NCBI RefSeq assembly: GCF_000349725.1
Contig: NZ_KB714700.1
Location: 49,144-113,143, forward strand
Length of the DNA stretch: 64,000 bases
Source: Ligilactobacillus pobuzihii E100301 = KCTC 13174
GTDB taxonomy: Bacteria > Bacillota > Bacilli > Lactobacillales > Lactobacillaceae
Reading direction: 5' to 3'
Shown piece by piece: positions 41,184 through 49,809 of this stretch (the first letter of the stretch is position 1; the number at the start of each line of letters is the position of its first letter). The translations under genes were made by a program, and so were the position numbers. Under the pieces are notes generated by a model. The model did no database searches and was not told the origin of the DNA. It saw nothing but the letters and a program-made list of their open reading frames with translations.

Positions 41184-41678
41184 ATGGCAGTAAATGTTAA
41201 AAAGGCTCTTGGCGCGGGGATCGTGGCCGGCTTGATCTCAGGTTTGGTTAAAATGGGGTGGGAAAATGTTTTCCCTCCGCGAACTGAAGAACGTGATGCC
41301 AAAAATCCACCGTACAAAACGATGAAGTTCTTGGGTGTTCCTGATAAAGTGATCCACCAAAACTATACGTTTTCCGGTCACAAGATCGAGTGGCCCGGTT
41401 TCATTATTCATTATGGTTTTTCCGTTTCTTGGGCAGTGATCTATGAACTATTACGGCATAGATACCCTGCGATCACTAAAGACCATGGTAGTTGGTATGG
41501 CATCGGTGTTTGGGCTATCTTCCACTTAGGTGTAATGCCGGCATTGAATGTTGTCCCGTCTGCTAAAGAACAACCAAAAGACGAACATTTATCAGAATTG
41601 GTTGGTCATATGGTTTGGATGTGGACAAATGACCTCGTAGGCGGTAAAGTATACGATGAATTAAGTAAAAAAGATTAG
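41184..41678 (+). CDS. YagU-family (DUF1440) membrane protein
   Basis: A 164-residue membrane protein with about three or four helices (GAGIVAGLISGLVKMGWE, FIIHYGFSVSWAVIYELL, GVWAIFHLGVMPALNVV). The KMGWENVFPPRT and HLSELVGHMVWMW segments match the DUF1440/YagU family, linked in E. coli to acid tolerance. AAAGGAGG precedes the ATG. It is a single gene with its own terminator. Function in this organism is inferred only. Confidence 0.8.
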   Translation: MAVNVKKALGAGIVAGLISGLVKMGWENVFPPRTEERDAKNPPYKTMKFLGVPDKVIHQNYTFSGHKIEWPGFIIHYGFSVSWAVIYELLRHRYPAITKDHGSWYGIGVWAIFHLGVMPALNVVPSAKEQPKDEHLSELVGHMVWMWTNDLVGGKVYDELSKKD

Positions 41679-41705
41679 TTTACTTTAACAAGTAAGTATC
41701 AGTAA

Positions 41706-41738
41706 GATCCGGGTAAGTTTATCGCGCCCGGGTCTTTT
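41706..41738 (+). terminator. Terminator after the YagU-like gene
   Basis: GATCCGGG pairs with CCCGGGTC (one G-U pair), followed by TTTTT. Confidence 0.75.
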
Positions 41739-41806
41739 TCGATAAAAAAGTCGTTTTTAGTAAGCCTGGCTTGTAAAAAACGTTGAAAAAAGGAAGGTGT
41801 TTTACT

Positions 41807-43120
41807 GTGAAAAATAAGAATTATGAAACTGGCTGGGTCGAACGGATCAGTTATGGTTTGAGTGATGCGGCCGATAACCTGATTTTTCAAATGATGAGTT
41901 CGTATTTGCTATTTTTCTATACAGATGTTTATGGTTTACGTGCACGTGATGTAGGGATCTTATTTGCTATTGCTCGTTTTTTGGATGTGGTCGAAAGTGT
42001 GATCTTAGGCTTGATGATCGATCGGACACATTCCAAATGGGGTAAAAGTCGGCCATTTTTCTTATGGTATGCATTGCCATATGTCCTGGTCGCGATCTTG
42101 ACTTTCGTAACGCCAGACTTTTCTGGCGGCGGAAAACTCGCTTGGGCATATGTTACATATCTTGGTTTAGGTTTCTTGTATACAGCGGTCAATCTCCCAG
42201 TTACTTCGATCTTACCGACTATGACTGAAAATGACCGTGAAATCACGATCTTGGGTGTGATCCGTCAGTTCTTTGGCAGTTTAGTCCAAGTTGTTGTTGC
42301 AACATTTACTATCCCATTGGTTAAATTGATCGGCCAAGGTGACCAACAAAAAGGGTTCTTGGGAACGGTGATCATTTTTGGGATCATTTCGTTGGTTTTG
42401 ATCTTGAATACATTCGTGCAAGTTCGTGAACGGCATACAAATCAAGAAATGAGTCATCAGCCTCTCAGTAAAGTATGGAACATGTTACGGCATAATAAAC
42501 CATGGATCATATTGTCGATCGTAGTCTTCTTATATTGGTTGTCTACTGCTATCAAAAACCAAACAACAATTTACTATTTTAAGTATGTTTATGAAAACGA
42601 CAACTTAGTTTCAGTGGCTAATAGTTTTACTTTAGCTTCGATCATTGGTGTGTTGTTGATTTTGCGTTTCACCCAGGTCAGAAGTAAAAAGGCTACCATG
42701 TCTCACGGGATCTTGATCGAATTATTGGGTCAGATCATTATTGGTGTGGGTGCATATACAAAGACCTTATGGATCACCTTTGCTGGGATCTTTGTCAATT
42801 CGGTCGGTAATGGGATCGTGATCGGTTTAGTTTCGATCATGATCGCCGATACGATCTCATATGGGACTACCATGGGGATCCAAGCTGAAGGCTTACTGGC
42901 TTCGACTAGTGATTGGGGTGTTAACCTAGGCTTGGGGGTCGGTGGCTTGATCACTGCTTCGATGTTTGACGCTTCAGGTTACGTGGCTAATCAGGCACAA
43001 AATGCTGCAACATTACACATGATCGATTTGAACTTCGTGTGGATCCCAATGGCAATTTACGTGATCATGTATCTGGTTTTACGTAAATATGATGAAAGTG
43101 TTATGCAGCCACAAGAATAA
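41807..43120 (+). CDS. GPH-family sugar:cation symporter (MelB-like)
   Basis: A 437-residue transporter with about 12 helices. The start ISYGLSDAADNLIFQMMSSYLLFFYTDVYG and GLMIDRTHSKWGKSRPFFLW are hallmarks of the glycoside-pentoside-hexuronide family. The GTG at 41807, 7 bases from AAGGAAGGTG, is used; an earlier ATG at 41783 lies upstream of the ribosome site. There is no C-terminal EIIA-like domain, unlike LacS. No glycosidase or regulator is adjacent, so the sugar is unknown. By hand I counted 31 GATC sites in this gene. Confidence 0.9.
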   Translation: MKNKNYETGWVERISYGLSDAADNLIFQMMSSYLLFFYTDVYGLRARDVGILFAIARFLDVVESVILGLMIDRTHSKWGKSRPFFLWYALPYVLVAILTFVTPDFSGGGKLAWAYVTYLGLGFLYTAVNLPVTSILPTMTENDREITILGVIRQFFGSLVQVVVATFTIPLVKLIGQGDQQKGFLGTVIIFGIISLVLILNTFVQVRERHTNQEMSHQPLSKVWNMLRHNKPWIILSIVVFLYWLSTAIKNQTTIYYFKYVYENDNLVSVANSFTLASIIGVLLILRFTQVRSKKATMSHGILIELLGQIIIGVGAYTKTLWITFAGIFVNSVGNGIVIGLVSIMIADTISYGTTMGIQAEGLLASTSDWGVNLGLGVGGLITASMFDASGYVANQAQNAATLHMIDLNFVWIPMAIYVIMYLVLRKYDESVMQPQE

Positions 43121-43133
43121 ATTGTGATCAAAA

Positions 43134-43252
43134 GAGTGAGACAAAAGATACTTTAATCTTTTGAAACAAGTTTAAGGGGCGTCGATTTAACTCATTTGAT
43201 GGGATAAATCGACGGCCCTTTTAGAATCGTACAGCTAGTTATATTCCAACTC
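43134..43252 (+). repeat. Modular intergenic repeat, copy G (module 2 only)
   Basis: Starts GAGTGAGACAAAAGATAC and ends AGTTATATTCCAACTCC. Module 1 has collapsed to its base; module 2 (GGGGCGTCGATTTA with the facing TAAATCGACGGCCC-type arm) remains. It follows the symporter gene and may terminate it. Confidence 0.75.
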
Positions 43253-43459
43253 CTTCTTAACGGGTCTCTTTGTTACAAAGACAAATAATTTTGCCACACG
43301 TGTTGTTTAGTGAGTGAGAACAGCCAGCTTACCCTTATTTACCACGGTAAATTCTGTTAGGATAAACAGACCGCTTTTCATTTGTGAAAACATCAGGCAT
43401 AATGAAAATGATGATCAAGAAATAAAGATAAGATAAAATTAGTGAAAAGGAGTATTAAC

Positions 43460-44446
43460 ATGTGTACTAGTATCTTGCAAGTTGCCAAAAATGGGACGCA
43501 CATGTTTTCACGGACGATGGACTGGCATGAGCTAGAATCAGGCCCAGTGTTTTCGCCACGTGATTATGAATGGATCGCGGATTTTGACCAGCGGACTGAG
43601 CAAAATAAGTACGCTATTATTGGCGTGGGAAGAAAGAAAGAAAGTGCGATCGATATGAGCGATGGCGTGAATGAATGGGGTTTAAGCGTTCAAAAATTGA
43701 CCTTTAGAAATGGAACTAACTTGTATGATGAACCACAAGCTGATAAAGAACAACTAGCTCCATATGAGGTACCATTTTATATGATGGGCAATTACAAGTC
43801 AGTGGCAGATATTATCGAGCATCTGGATGAGATCCGTTTAATGAGCGGTAAAAACTCTGCCATCCCTTATGGCTATCCGGAATTACATTATGCTGCCACA
43901 GATCCGACGGGGCGCATCGTGATCATTGAACCGACTGTTCAGCCGATGAATGTCATTGAAAACCCGATTGGCGTCGTGACCAATGCCTTTAATTTTGCAC
44001 ATCAAGTTGAACAATTAGAAGATTATATGAATCTCAAACCAGACTTGCAAAAAGAAGGTAAGACCTCTGTAGTGCAGCCCCATATTAGTACAGGAAGTTT
44101 TGCTGGTAAAAAGGTCCCTTCTTCGGCCTATACGCCGACTGGACGTTTTATTCGGGCAGCTTATTATAAAGAAAAAACCGACCAGCCGACCAATGAAAAA
44201 GAAGCACTGATCAGTAGCTGGCATTTGTTGAACAGTGTGACTGTTCCTAAGTTGAATAACTATCAACATACCCATTCCGTTTACCGTTCAGCGACTTGTT
44301 TGGAATCGCGCAGTTACTATTTTGAACCATATAATCGTTTGGGAATCACTAAGTATCAGTTAACTGATGAGATGTTGAATTGGAAACACCCGCATTTTTA
44401 CAATATTGATGATCATTTGAGGCTGACAGAAGCAATGGGAGAATAA
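43460..44446 (+). CDS. Linear amide C-N hydrolase (choloylglycine hydrolase family)
   Basis: A 328-residue Ntn hydrolase. The ATG at 43460 is 7 bases from AAAAGGAG and puts the nucleophile Cys at position 2 (MCTSILQVAKNG), exposed after Met removal; the upstream in-frame GTG at 43442 would hide it. R18 and D21 lie in SRTMDWH. VVTNAFNFAHQ holds the oxyanion Asn, and the conserved Arg is near RSATCLESRSYYF. The family includes bile salt hydrolases, penicillin V acylases and N-acyl-homoserine-lactone acylases; the substrate loops here do not allow a choice. No signal peptide. Confidence 0.88.
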   Translation: MCTSILQVAKNGTHMFSRTMDWHELESGPVFSPRDYEWIADFDQRTEQNKYAIIGVGRKKESAIDMSDGVNEWGLSVQKLTFRNGTNLYDEPQADKEQLAPYEVPFYMMGNYKSVADIIEHLDEIRLMSGKNSAIPYGYPELHYAATDPTGRIVIIEPTVQPMNVIENPIGVVTNAFNFAHQVEQLEDYMNLKPDLQKEGKTSVVQPHISTGSFAGKKVPSSAYTPTGRFIRAAYYKEKTDQPTNEKEALISSWHLLNSVTVPKLNNYQHTHSVYRSATCLESRSYYFEPYNRLGITKYQLTDEMLNWKHPHFYNIDDHLRLTEAMGE

Positions 44447-44452
44447 AAATAA

Positions 44453-44715
44453 AAGTGAGACAAAAGATGCTTTGAAGCCGATTTGTAACGATGATCGCGT
44501 TATTTTGAAACGAAGCGAAGAGCCAGAATAACACAATCGTTGTGACAGTAAGGCTTCAATCTTTTGGAACACGTTTAAGGGGCTGGAACAAAACAAGCGT
44601 TAAGTAAAAATAACTTTGGAGTAAAATAAGAACTGCATCATAGTGGGATTTTTTCATCCCATTATGATGCAGTTCCTGTATTTATGGCCAGGATTATTAG
44701 TTATGTCCCAGCTTC
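44453..44715 (+). repeat. Modular intergenic repeat, copy H (module 1 plus a different hairpin)
   Basis: Begins AAGTGAGACAAAAGATGC and has a complete module 1 (GTAACGATGATCGCG with its facing arm). In place of module 2 there is a shorter unit starting GGGGCTGGAACAAAAC and ending TTATGTCCCAGC, with an 18-bp-class hairpin (GAACTGCATCATAGTGGGA with TCCCATTATGATGCAGTTC). It lies between two convergent genes. Confidence 0.75.
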
Positions 44716-44722
44716 ATTATTA

Positions 44723-45496
44723 TTAACGTAAAAGATAGCCACCATCCACTGGGATCATTACGCCGTTCAGATAATCAGCTGCGTGACTAGCAAGAAAAAC
44801 CACCGTGCCCATTAGTTGTTCGGGTTGCGCCCATTTACCGGCAGGAATGTGTTCAATGATTTCCTGATTGCGATTTGGGTCCTCTTGTAAGGCCTTGGTC
44901 ATGGGAGTATCAACGTAACCAGGTGCGATCCCATTGACCTGAATATTGTCTGGTGCCAAGGCATCGGCGTAAGCTTTAGTCAAGCCTAATACCGCGTGCT
45001 TACTGGCAGTATATGGAAAGATCCGTTTGCCGGCTCGGTAGGACTGCATAGAGCCAATGTTGATTATTTTGCCGCTAGATCGTTTTTGCATTACTTGCGC
45101 AACTTCATGTGAGAGATAGTAAAGCGCGTTGAGGTTGATCTCGATCACCGCTCGCCAATCTTCATCCTTAAAGTCGGCTAAGTCATTACGTAATTGCAAA
45201 CCAGCGTTGTTAACTAAAATATCGATCTTGCCAAATTCGTCTAAGCAGCCATCCACGATATTTTTAGCGGCATTTTTAGCGGTGAGGTCTTGTTGTAAAA
45301 ATCTGACTTTTCCGCCAGCTTGTTCGATTTTTTCACTGAGCTGTGTCCAACCTTTAGTAGTCCGTGAAACCACATAAACTTGTGCGCCTGCTTGAGCTAA
45401 TGCCAATGAGTAGTATTGTCCTAAGCCGCTCGCACCACCAGTTATGATCGCGGTTTGCTCTGTTAAGGAAAATTGTTCTAAGAAAAAAGATTTCAT
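44723..45496 (-). CDS. Short-chain dehydrogenase (gluconate 5-/2-deoxygluconate dehydrogenase-like)
   Basis: A 257-residue SDR. The NAD(P) loop TGGASGLG is at 19-26, NNAG near 97, catalytic Ser in INIGSMQS and the YxxxK pair in PYTASKHAV near 160. The C-terminal GYVDTPMTKAL and DYLNGVMIPVDGGYLL are typical of the KduD/gluconate 5-dehydrogenase group. It probably oxidises or reduces a sugar acid or polyol. It is divergent from the flavin oxidoreductase gene; no sugar-acid pathway genes are adjacent. Confidence 0.87.
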   Translation of the reverse strand: MKSFFLEQFSLTEQTAIITGGASGLGQYYSLALAQAGAQVYVVSRTTKGWTQLSEKIEQAGGKVRFLQQDLTAKNAAKNIVDGCLDEFGKIDILVNNAGLQLRNDLADFKDEDWRAVIEINLNALYYLSHEVAQVMQKRSSGKIINIGSMQSYRAGKRIFPYTASKHAVLGLTKAYADALAPDNIQVNGIAPGYVDTPMTKALQEDPNRNQEIIEHIPAGKWAQPEQLMGTVVFLASHAADYLNGVMIPVDGGYLLR

Positions 45497-45671
45497 AATT
45501 GAGTTATCCTTTCTGCTTATTGATGCCTTTAGAATACCACTAAAAGACAGCTTTTAAAAAATATTAGCTAAAATAATGACTGCTAAAAGCATTATCTTTG
45601 CGTTGTTCCGTTAAGTTGTTGTATCCTGATTTTAAGTAAGAAATTATTTGTTAGAAGGGGAGTCAGATTTA

Positions 45672-47009
45672 ATGCCAGAAAATGGTTATCAATATGATGT
45701 TTTATATATCGGAGCAGGTCACGGAACTTTTGACGGTGCCGCTCCATTAGCCGCTAAGGGGTATAAAGTTGGTGTAGTTGAGGCTGATAAGATCGGAGGA
45801 ACATGTCCTAACCGTGGTTGTAACGCTAAAATCACCTTGGATGCTCCTGTTGAATTAGTACGTTTTCAAGAACGCATGAAAGATATTGTCAGTGGTGATT
45901 TAACTTTTAACTGGGCAGAAAATGTTAAGCATGAACATGAAGTGATCGACGGTTTACCTGATTTTATCAGTGGATTATTAAATGATTCAGGTGTTGATAT
46001 TATTAAGGGCCACGGTAAGTTGACTGGCGCTCATAGTGTTGATGTTGATGGCACAGAAAAAACTGCTGCAAATATCGTAGTTGCTACAGGTCAGCGTCCA
46101 CATCGTGTCGATGTACCTGGTTCAAAATTAGCACATGACAGTACAGAATTCATGGCTATGACTGAACTTCCACAAAACATCACGATCATTGGTAGTGGAT
46201 ATATTAGCTTGGAATTTGCTACGATCGCTAATGCTGCTGGTTCAGATGTTACTGTTTTGATGCACCATGACAAGGCATTGCGTGCTTTCCATCAACCATA
46301 TGTTGAACATGTTTTGGCTGATTTAGAAAATCGCGGCGTTAATTTTGTCAAAAATGTTGAAGTTTCAGAATTTACACAAAATGGCGACAAATACACAGTT
46401 AGTTACAACGATGGTCAAAGCGTAGAAACAGATTGGATCTTAGACGCTTCAGGCCGGATCCCAAATGTTGAAGAACTTGGACTAGACGAAGTTGGTGTAA
46501 AATATAACGAACACGGTATCGAAGTTAACGATCACCTACAAACAAGCGTTGATAGTATCTATGCTTCCGGTGACGTTCTTGATAAGAAACAACCAAAACT
46601 GACACCAACGGCTATTTATGAAACAACTTACTTGATGCAACTCTTTAGTAAAGAAACAACTGATGCGATCAACTATCCAGCAATTCCTTCAGTTGTCTTT
46701 ACATCACCACGGATCGCTCAGGTAGGTGTAAATCCAGTATCCGTTGCAGATAACAAGGATTATACAGTTAATGAGAACAACTTATTAGATGGCTGGTATC
46801 GTTTGGTCGACAATGAATCATATGCTAAAAATACGATCGTTTATGATGCAGATCACAAGATCGTGGGTGCTTCTGAAGTCAGCGAAAAAGCTGATAATGC
46901 AATCAACTCGATCTTACCAGCGATCGAATTTGGCTTTGGACCGGAAGAATTGGGCCGATTAGTTTATCTCTTCCCATCACTTGAATCTGACACAAAAGAT
47001 TTACTATAG
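45672..47009 (+). CDS. Pyridine nucleotide-disulfide oxidoreductase without the usual C-terminal His-Glu pair
   Basis: A 445-residue FAD/NAD(P) enzyme of the glutathione reductase/lipoamide dehydrogenase family. FAD is bound by YIGAGHGTF, the redox pair is C45/C50 in GGTCPNRGCNAK, and NAD(P) is bound by IIGSGYISLEFA near 172-183. A DEVGVKYNEHGIEV stretch precedes the second FAD motif SIYASGDV. The C-terminus reads YLFPSLESDTKD where family members have HPTLSE, so the catalytic His-Glu dyad seems replaced. The ATG at 45672 follows AGAAGGGGAG. It stands alone before the respiratory genes. Substrate unknown. Confidence 0.85.
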   Translation: MPENGYQYDVLYIGAGHGTFDGAAPLAAKGYKVGVVEADKIGGTCPNRGCNAKITLDAPVELVRFQERMKDIVSGDLTFNWAENVKHEHEVIDGLPDFISGLLNDSGVDIIKGHGKLTGAHSVDVDGTEKTAANIVVATGQRPHRVDVPGSKLAHDSTEFMAMTELPQNITIIGSGYISLEFATIANAAGSDVTVLMHHDKALRAFHQPYVEHVLADLENRGVNFVKNVEVSEFTQNGDKYTVSYNDGQSVETDWILDASGRIPNVEELGLDEVGVKYNEHGIEVNDHLQTSVDSIYASGDVLDKKQPKLTPTAIYETTYLMQLFSKETTDAINYPAIPSVVFTSPRIAQVGVNPVSVADNKDYTVNENNLLDGWYRLVDNESYAKNTIVYDADHKIVGASEVSEKADNAINSILPAIEFGFGPEELGRLVYLFPSLESDTKDLL

Positions 47010-47045
47010 AAATTAATTTTTAAATTTCAGAACAGTTAAGTTCTT

Positions 47046-47089
47046 CTCTCCAGTTACGCAGGATATTTTCTGTTAGCTGGAGAGTTTTT
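47046..47089 (+). terminator. Terminator after the oxidoreductase gene
   Basis: A perfect 8-bp stem (CTCTCCAG with CTGGAGAG) with a 23-base loop ends in TTTTT. Confidence 0.7.
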
Positions 47090-47316
47090 ATTGTGAAATA
47101 ATGGAATCGCTTTAAAATGTTGGAAAAATTTGCTATTAATAAGGTTAGACCTGTAAAAAAATTAATATTAATTCGGTAGTTACAATAAGGTAGAGTACCA
47201 CTGCATCTGGTTACATCTTATACAATATTAAATTACTTAGGTAATTGGTTTTTTGAATTTTTCGGTGTATAGTAAGAATGGTTATTTTATAAAATTTTAA
47301 TAAGGAGGGGTTGTGA

Positions 47317-48744
47317 ATGGATATTCTGAGTTTGGCACGTTTTCAATTTGGAATGACAACGATCTTCCACTTTTTCTTCGTTCCGTTTTCAATTGGGACA
47401 GGACTTGTAGTAGCTATTATGGAAACCATGTGGGTTCGTACCAAAGATAAAACGTACTTACGTATGACCAAATTCTGGGGTAATATTTTTCTACTTAGTT
47501 TTGCCGTCGGTGTCGTAACAGGTATCATTCAAGAGTTCCAGTTCGGAATGAACTGGTCAGATTATTCCCGTTTCATGGGAGATATTTTCGGGGCTCCACT
47601 AGCTATTGAAGCTTTATTAGCATTCTTTATGGAGTCAACATTTCTTGGCTTGTGGATGTTTACATGGAAGATGGTCAAGCCATGGCTGCATGCTACCTTT
47701 ATGTGGTTAGTAACGATCGCGTCAATGTTGTCGGCTTTCTGGATCATTACAGCCAACGCATTTATGCAACATCCAACAGGTTATGCGCTCAAGGGCGGCC
47801 GTGCTGTGATGACAAGTTTCCCTAAATTGATCGCTAACACACAGGCGTGGTATGAGTTCGGCCATACGATCGCGGGTGCGATTTGTATGGGTGGTTTCTT
47901 GATCGCTGGCATGTCTGCGTTCAAGTTATTAAATAAGAAGTTAAAGGAGAAAAACTTTTTCAAACGTTCTTTAAAACTTGGTTTGGTTGTCGGTTTAGTT
48001 GGTTCGATCGGTGTTTTTGTCGCTGGTGACTTGCAGATGCAGGCTTTGATCGAAGACCAGCCAATGAAGTTTGCCGCAACTGAAGGTGAAAAGAAAGACA
48101 CAGCAGATCCTGCACCTTGGAAAGTAATCTCTTTCATGGATCCTAAGACGCACGAGGATAAGTTTGATATTCAGATCCCATACATGTTGAGTTTGCTTTC
48201 TTATCATAAGCCATCAGGCTCGATTCAAGGAATGGATTCGGCAAATAAAAATCTGCAAGCTAAATATGGTGATGAAAATAATTACTATCCGCCAGTAAAT
48301 ACATTGTTCTGGTCATTCCATATCATGGCTATCTTTGGTATGGCAATGCTAGGTATTTCTGTTTTAGGCTTGTTTTTCGCACGTAAGAAAAGTCAACTGC
48401 TATTTAGGCAAAAATGGATGCTTTGGATCGTAGGGCTTTTCACTTTCGTTCCATTTATTACTAATACTTGTGGTTGGTTAGTCACAGAACTTGGTCGTTA
48501 TCCATGGACTGTTTATGGCCTATTTACGATCAAAGATAGCGTGTCACCCAACGTTTCGGTTGGTTCATTACTGACGTCAAATATTGTTTATTTCTGCTTA
48601 TTCTCCTTCTTGGCCATTGTTATGGTCGCCTTGGTCGTCAAGGAATTAAAGAAGGGGCCTGAGTCTGACGATGATGAAATGATCAATGCGCCATTAAGTT
48701 CTGAGGTCGAAGTTGACCCATTCAACAAGGAGGCGTTTGAATAA
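47317..48744 (+). CDS. cydA: Cytochrome bd ubiquinol/menaquinol oxidase subunit I
   Basis: A 475-residue membrane protein, the heme-bearing subunit of the terminal oxidase. H18 in TTIFHFFFVP is the heme b595 ligand; WYEFGHTIAGA holds the heme b558 His near residue 182; IEALLAFFMES carries the proton-channel Glu pair; and GRYPWTVYGL is the conserved block near the C-terminus. The short Q-loop marks the Firmicute form. Promoter candidates TTGGTT and TATAGT (17 apart) lie 45-70 bases upstream; AAGGAGG precedes the ATG. It heads the operon cydABDC. Function depends on external heme, since no heme synthesis gene is seen. Confidence 0.95.
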   Translation: MDILSLARFQFGMTTIFHFFFVPFSIGTGLVVAIMETMWVRTKDKTYLRMTKFWGNIFLLSFAVGVVTGIIQEFQFGMNWSDYSRFMGDIFGAPLAIEALLAFFMESTFLGLWMFTWKMVKPWLHATFMWLVTIASMLSAFWIITANAFMQHPTGYALKGGRAVMTSFPKLIANTQAWYEFGHTIAGAICMGGFLIAGMSAFKLLNKKLKEKNFFKRSLKLGLVVGLVGSIGVFVAGDLQMQALIEDQPMKFAATEGEKKDTADPAPWKVISFMDPKTHEDKFDIQIPYMLSLLSYHKPSGSIQGMDSANKNLQAKYGDENNYYPPVNTLFWSFHIMAIFGMAMLGISVLGLFFARKKSQLLFRQKWMLWIVGLFTFVPFITNTCGWLVTELGRYPWTVYGLFTIKDSVSPNVSVGSLLTSNIVYFCLFSFLAIVMVALVVKELKKGPESDDDEMINAPLSSEVEVDPFNKEAFE

Positions 48745-49769
48745 TGACAACATTACAATTAGTTTGGTTTATCATTATTGGTGTCTTGTTTGCCGGCTTC
48801 TTCTTTTTGGAAGGTTTTGACTATGGTGTTGGGATGTCAATTTTAACACTTGCAAAAGATGAAGATGAACGCGACCAGGTCGTTGCAAGTATCGGACCTG
48901 TGTGGGATGGTAATGAAGTGTGGCTGATCACTGCTGGTGGTGCCATGTTTGCTTCTTTCCCATACTGGTATTCGGCTTTATTTTCAGGTTACTATCTAGT
49001 ATTATTCCTCATTTTATTTGGTTTGATCATCCGCGGTGTTTCTTTTGAATTCCGTGGCCGGACAGATCCTAGCAAAAAATGGATCTGGGACTGGACATTG
49101 GGGATCGGTAGTTTCATAGTACCGTTTACGTTTGGTATTATGTTTATTAGCATGATCCAAGGAATGCCAATGGATTCACATGGTAATGTCTGGGCTGGTT
49201 TTACTGACTACATCAACTTATTCTCAGTTGTTGGGGGCGTGGCACTTACGTTGTTAGCCTACCTGCATGGATTAAATTATATTGGTCTAAAAACTGAATG
49301 GCCATTGCGTGATCGGGTCAAAAAATATGCTGAGGTCTTGTATCCTGTTTTGTATGTCGGCTTAGTTGCTTTTGCAGTTTTGATGTATTTCAAGACGGAT
49401 TTCTTCCAAAACCATTTTGTGGGAACTCTAAGCTTATTAGCAGTAATTGTTTTATTGACAGTGATCGCTCATATAGCGGTTATCAAAAATAACGAAGGAA
49501 TTGCATTTACAACTAGTGGTCTAACATTAGTTTCATTAGTTGCTTTGTTATTCCAAGGACTTTTCCCACGTTTGATGATCAGCTCAAACAACTCTAAATT
49601 TGACTTGTTGATCACTAATGCCTCTTCATCACCATATACATTAAAAGTGATGACGATCGTGGTCTGCACATTCTTGCCAATTGTTTTGCTTTACATCGGT
49701 TGGACTTATTACATCTTTAGAAAACGTGTAACTGGTAAGAAAAGTAAGGTAAAAACGTCGAATAATTAG
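48744..49769 (+). CDS. cydB: Cytochrome bd oxidase subunit II
   Basis: A 341-residue membrane protein with about eight or nine helices. FFLEGFDYGVGM, GPVWDGNEVWLITAGGAMFASFP and FRGRTDPSKKWIWDW are typical of CydB. Its ATG shares a base with the cydA stop (TAATG), so the two are translated together. It stabilises the hemes of CydA and completes the quinol oxidase. Confidence 0.95.
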   Translation: MTTLQLVWFIIIGVLFAGFFFLEGFDYGVGMSILTLAKDEDERDQVVASIGPVWDGNEVWLITAGGAMFASFPYWYSALFSGYYLVLFLILFGLIIRGVSFEFRGRTDPSKKWIWDWTLGIGSFIVPFTFGIMFISMIQGMPMDSHGNVWAGFTDYINLFSVVGGVALTLLAYLHGLNYIGLKTEWPLRDRVKKYAEVLYPVLYVGLVAFAVLMYFKTDFFQNHFVGTLSLLAVIVLLTVIAHIAVIKNNEGIAFTTSGLTLVSLVALLFQGLFPRLMISSNNSKFDLLITNASSSPYTLKVMTIVVCTFLPIVLLYIGWTYYIFRKRVTGKKSKVKTSNN

Positions 49770-49809
49770 TGAATATGTAAGCTCAAAAAGAAACGGTGAA
49801 AAACAAATA

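Noticed and set aside
47090..47110. TTGTGAAATAAT near cydA as a Rex operator
   Set aside because: Only one half resembles the Rex consensus; the second half does not match, and it lies far upstream of the promoter candidate.
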